In this document: positions 39,158-42,288 of the stretch, one piece after another | How positions within the stretch are numbered: the first letter of the stretch is position 1 | How the letters are laid out: each line of letters begins with the position of its first letter | Virus record (IMG/VR): IMGVR_UViG_3300010373_000077 | Span: 1 to 42,288 of that record | Direction: 5' to 3' (one strand) | From: a virus | DNA length: 42,288 nucleotides | The notes under the pieces: model-generated | Databases searched by the model: none | The model's input: the letters and a program-made list of their open reading frames with translations, nothing else | What the model was told of the DNA's origin: nothing | Program-made: the position numbers and the translations under genes

Positions 39158-39600
39158 CGATTCTCCTCGGGATTGCGATGGTCGGTCAGCGACAGGAATC
39201 GCGATCGGTGGGGCGATGCCCGCAAGATGTTCGACGGCGGAAGCGGCAATGGCATCCAGTGCGTCACATTCAGGGATTGATTGTCGTCGCTGAACCAATC
39301 GGGCTCTCCATCGCGATTCGCCCAGACGCCTATGAGGCAGGAGCCTATCAGGCTGCCATTATCGCCCCTGAATCCATCCCAGACCAAAACCTTGACGCCC
39401 CTCTCGGGCATCCCGTCCTCCACGGCGATCCAGCCCGGATCGCGGCGGTTCCAACCCGCCTCGATCTCGGTGTCCGTCCGGGCAAATGGGCCACGGGTCT
39501 GGCAATCGGAGCAATTCATGTGTCCGCCGACGCTGTTGCCGTCGCGGTAGAGCATGTCCGACCCGCAAAATGGGCACGGCTTCAACGATTCATTGCTCAC
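39154..39600 (-). CDS. Lar-like / DUF551 fusion protein
   Basis: 148 residues. GTG at 39600 overlaps the previous stop as GTGA. Residues 1-55 are a Lar-type zinc domain: LKPCPFCGSDMLYRDG, then CSDCQTRGPFARTDTEIEAG and WNRR. Lar proteins modulate type I restriction. Residues 58-125 are DUF551-like: GWIAVEDGMPERGVKVLVWD and NVTHWMPLPLPP. Restriction alleviation is only a family hint; many similar phage proteins are untested. Confidence 0.75.
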   Translation of the reverse strand: MSNESLKPCPFCGSDMLYRDGNSVGGHMNCSDCQTRGPFARTDTEIEAGWNRRDPGWIAVEDGMPERGVKVLVWDGFRGDNGSLIGSCLIGVWANRDGEPDWFSDDNQSLNVTHWMPLPLPPSNILRASPHRSRFLSLTDHRNPEENR

Positions 39601-39977
39601 GATTGATCCTTTTCCTGTCCGTTTAACTCGGTCCTCTCGGCAGCGAACGCCCTCGCGTCGGCTTCCGTCCATCCGCCCGCCCCCAGCATTTCGGCCTCCA
39701 CATGGGGCTGGAACACTTCCTTGGCCCGGAAATTCTCCAGCCACCTCGTCGCGACCACCATCCGGACCAGCCTCGCACTTCCCCGATGCCGGCCGAGTGC
39801 TTCCATCCGCCCGCCACCGTCGCCCCACCTCGGGCGGAAGAGGTAGAGCTTGGCGCCGGGGACGAAGTTCTTGAGGCCGAGGGCGAGTTTTCCGGACTGG
39901 CCTTCGGGGTGAGGGGTTCTGGTCACGTTGGCGACGACGCACCAGGCGGAAGGAGTTGGCCGGTCGCTCATATTCAT
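39597..39977 (-). CDS. Hypothetical protein (126 residues; start may be 39971)
   Basis: Two ATGs, at 39977 and 39971; GAAGGG touches the first, so the second is better spaced. Residues 30-60 (KLALGLKNFVPGAKLYLFRP) and WLENFRAKEVFQPHVEAEML are alpha/beta. The tail is charged. Overlaps the Lar-like gene as GTGA. Family not recognised. Confidence 0.6.
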   Translation of the reverse strand: MNMSDRPTPSAWCVVANVTRTPHPEGQSGKLALGLKNFVPGAKLYLFRPRWGDGGGRMEALGRHRGSARLVRMVVATRWLENFRAKEVFQPHVEAEMLGAGGWTEADARAFAAERTELNGQEKDQS

Positions 39978-39981
39978 CCCT

Positions 39982-40302
39982 TCAAAAAGAATGTTTGACC
40001 ATCAATGCCAGTCGCCTGTAAATGCCCGGCTTGACCTCGATCGTCCGCCAGACGAGCCACCTCGGATCGATCGAGAATTTTGGCTTCTGGACGACAATCC
40101 TCATTGTATAAGGGTCAAAATGTTCGTATGCGAGGAACCCGAGGACTTGGCCCAGGAATGCGAAATGACCTTTCCTGGCCATCTCCGCCAGGTCGGATTC
40201 GCCGGACTCTTCGAGCATGTCCGACAGGGGATAGCCGGCGGAAGGGTCTTTCCTGGCCGAGGACAGGATATTCAGGAAATCCTGATTCTGGAATATGCTC
40301 AT
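39982..40302 (-). CDS. Hypothetical protein with short TIGR02996-like segment (106 residues)
   Basis: ATG at 40302, ATGA overlap. ARKDPSAGYPLSDMLEESGE then SDLAEMARKGHFAFLG parallels the TIGR02996 pattern seen in the 242-residue protein nearby. The C-terminal half is beta-rich (YTMRIVVQKPKFSIDPRWLV). Function unknown. Confidence 0.6.
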   Translation of the reverse strand: MSIFQNQDFLNILSSARKDPSAGYPLSDMLEESGESDLAEMARKGHFAFLGQVLGFLAYEHFDPYTMRIVVQKPKFSIDPRWLVWRTIEVKPGIYRRLALMVKHSF

Positions 40303-40427
40303 GGCTTGCCTCGGCGGTGTCGGGGTTTGGCCTTCGGTCGCGACGGGTCGAGGCGAGGCTTGGATATTCGGACCGGGATCGGCGGGACGACCCCCGGGGA
40401 CATCGGCGGGTCGATTGGTTCGCTCAT
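40299..40427 (-). CDS. Small basic, proline-rich protein (42 residues)
   Basis: ATG at 40427; both ends overlap neighbours as ATGA. MSEPIDPPMSPGVVPPIPVR then ISKPRLDPSRPKAKPRHRRG. A disordered basic peptide, probably nucleic-acid binding if functional. Longer upstream reading in this frame is noise. Confidence 0.5.
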   Translation of the reverse strand: MSEPIDPPMSPGVVPPIPVRISKPRLDPSRPKAKPRHRRGKP

Positions 40428-40681
40428 CGCTTCGACTTCCTCTCCCATGCCTTCATCTCGGCCTTCGCCTCTCGCTTCGCCCGGCGGAACCGATTGTCGC
40501 CGAAGAACGACGCGATGGTCTTGTGGCGAAAACGCTCCCCGTCGACCCACCGATGGACGAGCGAAACCTGGAACGCCCGGACGGCAAGGAACATCTCGCC
40601 GCCCTTGTACTGGCCCGCCAGTATCCACCCCTTCTGCTCCACGCTCCGATACCACGACTGGGGCCGCTCGCGATCCGCCAT
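40424..40681 (-). CDS. Hypothetical protein (85 residues)
   Basis: ATG at 40681 with GGAG nine bases upstream; a GTG at 40696 is possible. Trp/Lys/Arg-rich: SWYRSVEQKGWILAGQYKGG, then FLAVRAFQVSLVHRWVDGER and a basic C-terminal helix (RFRRAKREAKAEMKAWERKS). Probably a DNA- or RNA-binding small protein. First clear gene of the right-end minus operon. Confidence 0.6.
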   Translation of the reverse strand: MADRERPQSWYRSVEQKGWILAGQYKGGEMFLAVRAFQVSLVHRWVDGERFRHKTIASFFGDNRFRRAKREAKAEMKAWERKSKR

Positions 40682-40696
40682 CGGTTCCGACTCCAC

Positions 40697-40988
40697 GAGA
40701 TATCATGATCCACCCCCAGTTTATCGTCCAGCCCGATACCGCGACTCTTCGAATTCCGCCGGACCACTCTATATAGGAACGCGCCCCCGGGCACGCACAC
40801 ACCCGGCTAGCCGCGCGAATGACGCGGGCGCGACATTCGCGCGCGCATCTTGTCTTTGGCGTTTCAAAACCAACCCCCGGCCGCAAAGGGTTTCGGCCCG
40901 CGATGGCGTGGACGCCGATCGCGCCCACGAGGGGCTCTCTCGCCGCCAGTGAGCATCCTTGGCCCGGGAACCGATTTTTGAGGTCCGG
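40697..40988. other. Intergenic region upstream of the right-end operon
   Basis: About 290 bases without a supported gene. Holds a weak TATATA at 40771-40776 that could be a -10 element for the minus operon, with no clear -35, and a ten-pair inverted repeat at 40812-40843. Confidence 0.45.
40812..40843. promoter_or_regulatory. Ten-pair inverted repeat
   Basis: CGCGCGAATG at 40812-40821 and CATTCGCGCG at 40834-40843, 12 bases apart. Could be an operator, a terminator for the 65-residue gene upstream, or a recombinase-related site; the sequence does not decide. Confidence 0.4.
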
Positions 40989-41186
40989 CTACGGGAGAGG
41001 GTGCCGAGCCACCACGGGCTTATATTGGGCGCGGCGGTAACGCTTCCACGAGCGATCCCGCCAATCGCTCCGGTCCAGGTCGATCGAGATCATCCGGAGC
41101 AGGTTCCTCCTGCGCCGTCCCCAGCCGTCCACGTCGGCCCTTCGCTCCTGGGTCGAGCATCGCCTGTTGCGATAGATTCCGCTCAT
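40989..41186 (-). CDS. Small basic protein (65 residues)
   Basis: ATG at 41186 with GAGG eight bases upstream. MSGIYRNRRCSTQERRADVD, then GWGRRRRNLLRMISIDLDRS and DWRDRSWKRYRRAQYKPVVA. Very rich in Arg and aromatic residues, plausible nucleic-acid binder. No homologue recognised. Confidence 0.45.
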   Translation of the reverse strand: MSGIYRNRRCSTQERRADVDGWGRRRRNLLRMISIDLDRSDWRDRSWKRYRRAQYKPVVARHPLP

Positions 41187-41382
41187 CGTCTCATCCTCAT
41201 CGTGGCCAAAGGCTCGGGAATGGATTTTAGCATCCGGCCGGTAGAGAGGGTGCCGCACCCCTCCCGAGGCCACCCCCGACCGTCGAAGGCGGGGGGGGTA
41301 GTGCGCGGGCCGGAGGGTCCTGGCCCTCCTCGACTGCCGGTTTGGCAGGGTGGAATAAGGGTTTTTCGTCCGTTACACTCAC
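41187..41382. other. Short intergenic region before the recombinase promoter
   Basis: Divergent gap between the 65-residue gene and the recombinase promoter. Contains a run of nine G at about 41290-41298. No other feature recognised. Confidence 0.4.
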
Positions 41383-41411
41383 TTGACCGAACGGTCGATG
41401 ATGTGTAGTAT
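41383..41411 (+). promoter_or_regulatory. Sigma-70-like promoter of the recombinase, with dyad
   Basis: TTGACC (41383-41388), 17 bases, TAGTAT (41406-41411); the ATG lies 46 bases downstream. GACCG-AA-CGGTC (41385-41396) overlaps the -35 box and could bind a repressor, perhaps the recombinase. Confidence 0.6.
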
Positions 41412-41457
41412 GCCTTCGTGCCACCACAAGCCCCACGTTCGAGCAGGAGCGATCATC

Positions 41458-42255
41458 ATGGGATGCGAGCGATTCATCGGTCTCGTGCGAGTGAGCACCC
41501 CGGGCCAGGGGAAGTCGAAGCTCGGCCTGGAGTCGGGCCTGGCCGAACTGCATCGGTACGTCGAGTCGGTCGGCGGTGAATTGGTTCAGGTGCTGGAGGA
41601 GGTTGACAGCGGCAGCATTTCCACCCTCTCCGAGCGTCCCACCCTACAGAAGGCCATCACCCTATGCCTTCGCCGCAAGTGCTGCCTGCTAGTCCCCAGG
41701 GTGGACAGGCTCGGGCGCAGCATGGCCGTGCTCACCGACATCAAGCGGTCTGGCGTGGCCATCCGCATCGCCGATCAGCCCAACGCGCCGGAGGAGATCA
41801 TTGACATCCTGATGGCCCTGTCCGCCTCGACCGCGCGCAAGATCAGTGAGACCACCCGGAACGCGGCCCGCGCCTACAAGGACGGCAAGCGGGTGAGTAA
41901 GGCCAACACGATCCGGCTCACGGCCATCTACGGCTCGGTCGAGGCCGCGCCGCAGTGGGAGATTGACGCGGTTGCCGGGAAGCAGGGCGCGGCCTTGCTG
42001 GGTTGCCGGCTGACTCCCGAGGCCCGGTCCAACGGCGGCGCGAAGGCAGCGGCGAAGTCGGTCGACCGCGCCCTCGCCGTCTATGCGGATCTGATCCCCG
42101 AGATGAAAGCCTGGAAGGACTCGGGCCTCTCCCTCCAGGCCATCGCGGATCGCTTGAACGAGCGTGGCGAGCGGACCCGGAACGATGCGATGTGGTCCAC
42201 CGTCCAGGTGCTGCGGACCCTACGCCGAGCCGAGAAGGTCAAGCCCAGGCCATGA
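41458..42255 (+). CDS. Serine recombinase (resolvase family)
   Basis: 265 residues, ATG at 41458 with GGAG nine bases upstream. Resolvase domain: FIGLVRVSTPGQGKSKLGLE with nucleophile Ser13, and VDRLGRSMAVLTDI with the conserved DRLxR motif at 83-87. Then a linker and a C-terminal helical HTH part (LSLQAIADRLNERGERTRND, then MWSTVQVLRTLRRAE). Family members cut and exchange DNA through a phosphoserine link. Likely integrase or a host or mobile-element gene at the border; which one is not decided. It is opposite in direction to most genes. Confidence 0.85.
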   Translation: MGCERFIGLVRVSTPGQGKSKLGLESGLAELHRYVESVGGELVQVLEEVDSGSISTLSERPTLQKAITLCLRRKCCLLVPRVDRLGRSMAVLTDIKRSGVAIRIADQPNAPEEIIDILMALSASTARKISETTRNAARAYKDGKRVSKANTIRLTAIYGSVEAAPQWEIDAVAGKQGAALLGCRLTPEARSNGGAKAAAKSVDRALAVYADLIPEMKAWKDSGLSLQAIADRLNERGERTRNDAMWSTVQVLRTLRRAEKVKPRP

Positions 42256-42288
42256 CCCCTTCGCCTACCCCCTCCCCCCTTCCGCTTC

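Noticed and set aside
40428-40928. Upstream extension of the 42-residue gene
   Set aside because: Overlaps the 85-residue gene; ATGA coupling at 40427 gives a better start.

Overview
The window is almost entirely one tailed-phage genome or prophage in GC-rich DNA. The head-neck-tail gene order (small and large terminase, portal, S49 protease, capsid, tail tube, tape measure, tail hub) and an apparently non-contractile tail set point to a siphovirus-like phage. Two early proteins carry a segment resembling TIGR02996, a domain largely restricted to planctomycetes. That domain, the high GC content and frequent TTG starts suggest a planctomycete host (Isosphaeraceae-like), which is inference. The right end carries a serine recombinase that could be the integrase. 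No attachment-site pair could be recognised.

Layout, mostly minus strand. 1-5408: early or recombination operon with RecT, a CsrA-like protein, several tiny membrane and zinc proteins, a pentapeptide-repeat protein and a KilA-N protein. 5495-7321: control and accessory region with a ribbon-helix-helix regulator, a divergent promoter and operator region, small plus-strand genes and a lipoprotein. 7326-28758: virion genes, transcribed from terminase (right) to tail tip (left). A sigma factor and an SGNH-esterase tail protein sit inside this block, as does one opposite-strand small gene. 28838-33698: HTH protein, CAP-domain secreted protein, a second sigma factor, a papain-like peptidase and two holin-like membrane proteins (probable lysis module). 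33798-36929: small unknown genes around a 499-residue protein. 36930-37680: non-coding stretch with hairpins and a tRNA cluster. 37706-41186: early small genes, including a Lar-DUF551 fusion and a Gp80-like protein. 41458-42255: plus-strand serine recombinase.

Adjacent genes are very often coupled by a 4-base ATGA, GTGA or TTGA overlap. This fixes many starts, including several TTG starts and genes of only 31 to 57 codons.

The most unusual signal is in the tRNA cluster. Next to an ordinary tRNA-His, the 3' half of a tRNA (T arm and 3' acceptor strand) is encoded immediately before its matching 5' half (5' acceptor strand, D arm, 5' anticodon strand). Acceptor and anticodon stems pair across the permutation and the core sums to 72 nt. 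This looks like a circularly permuted tRNA gene, or the fused inner halves of a decayed tandem pair.
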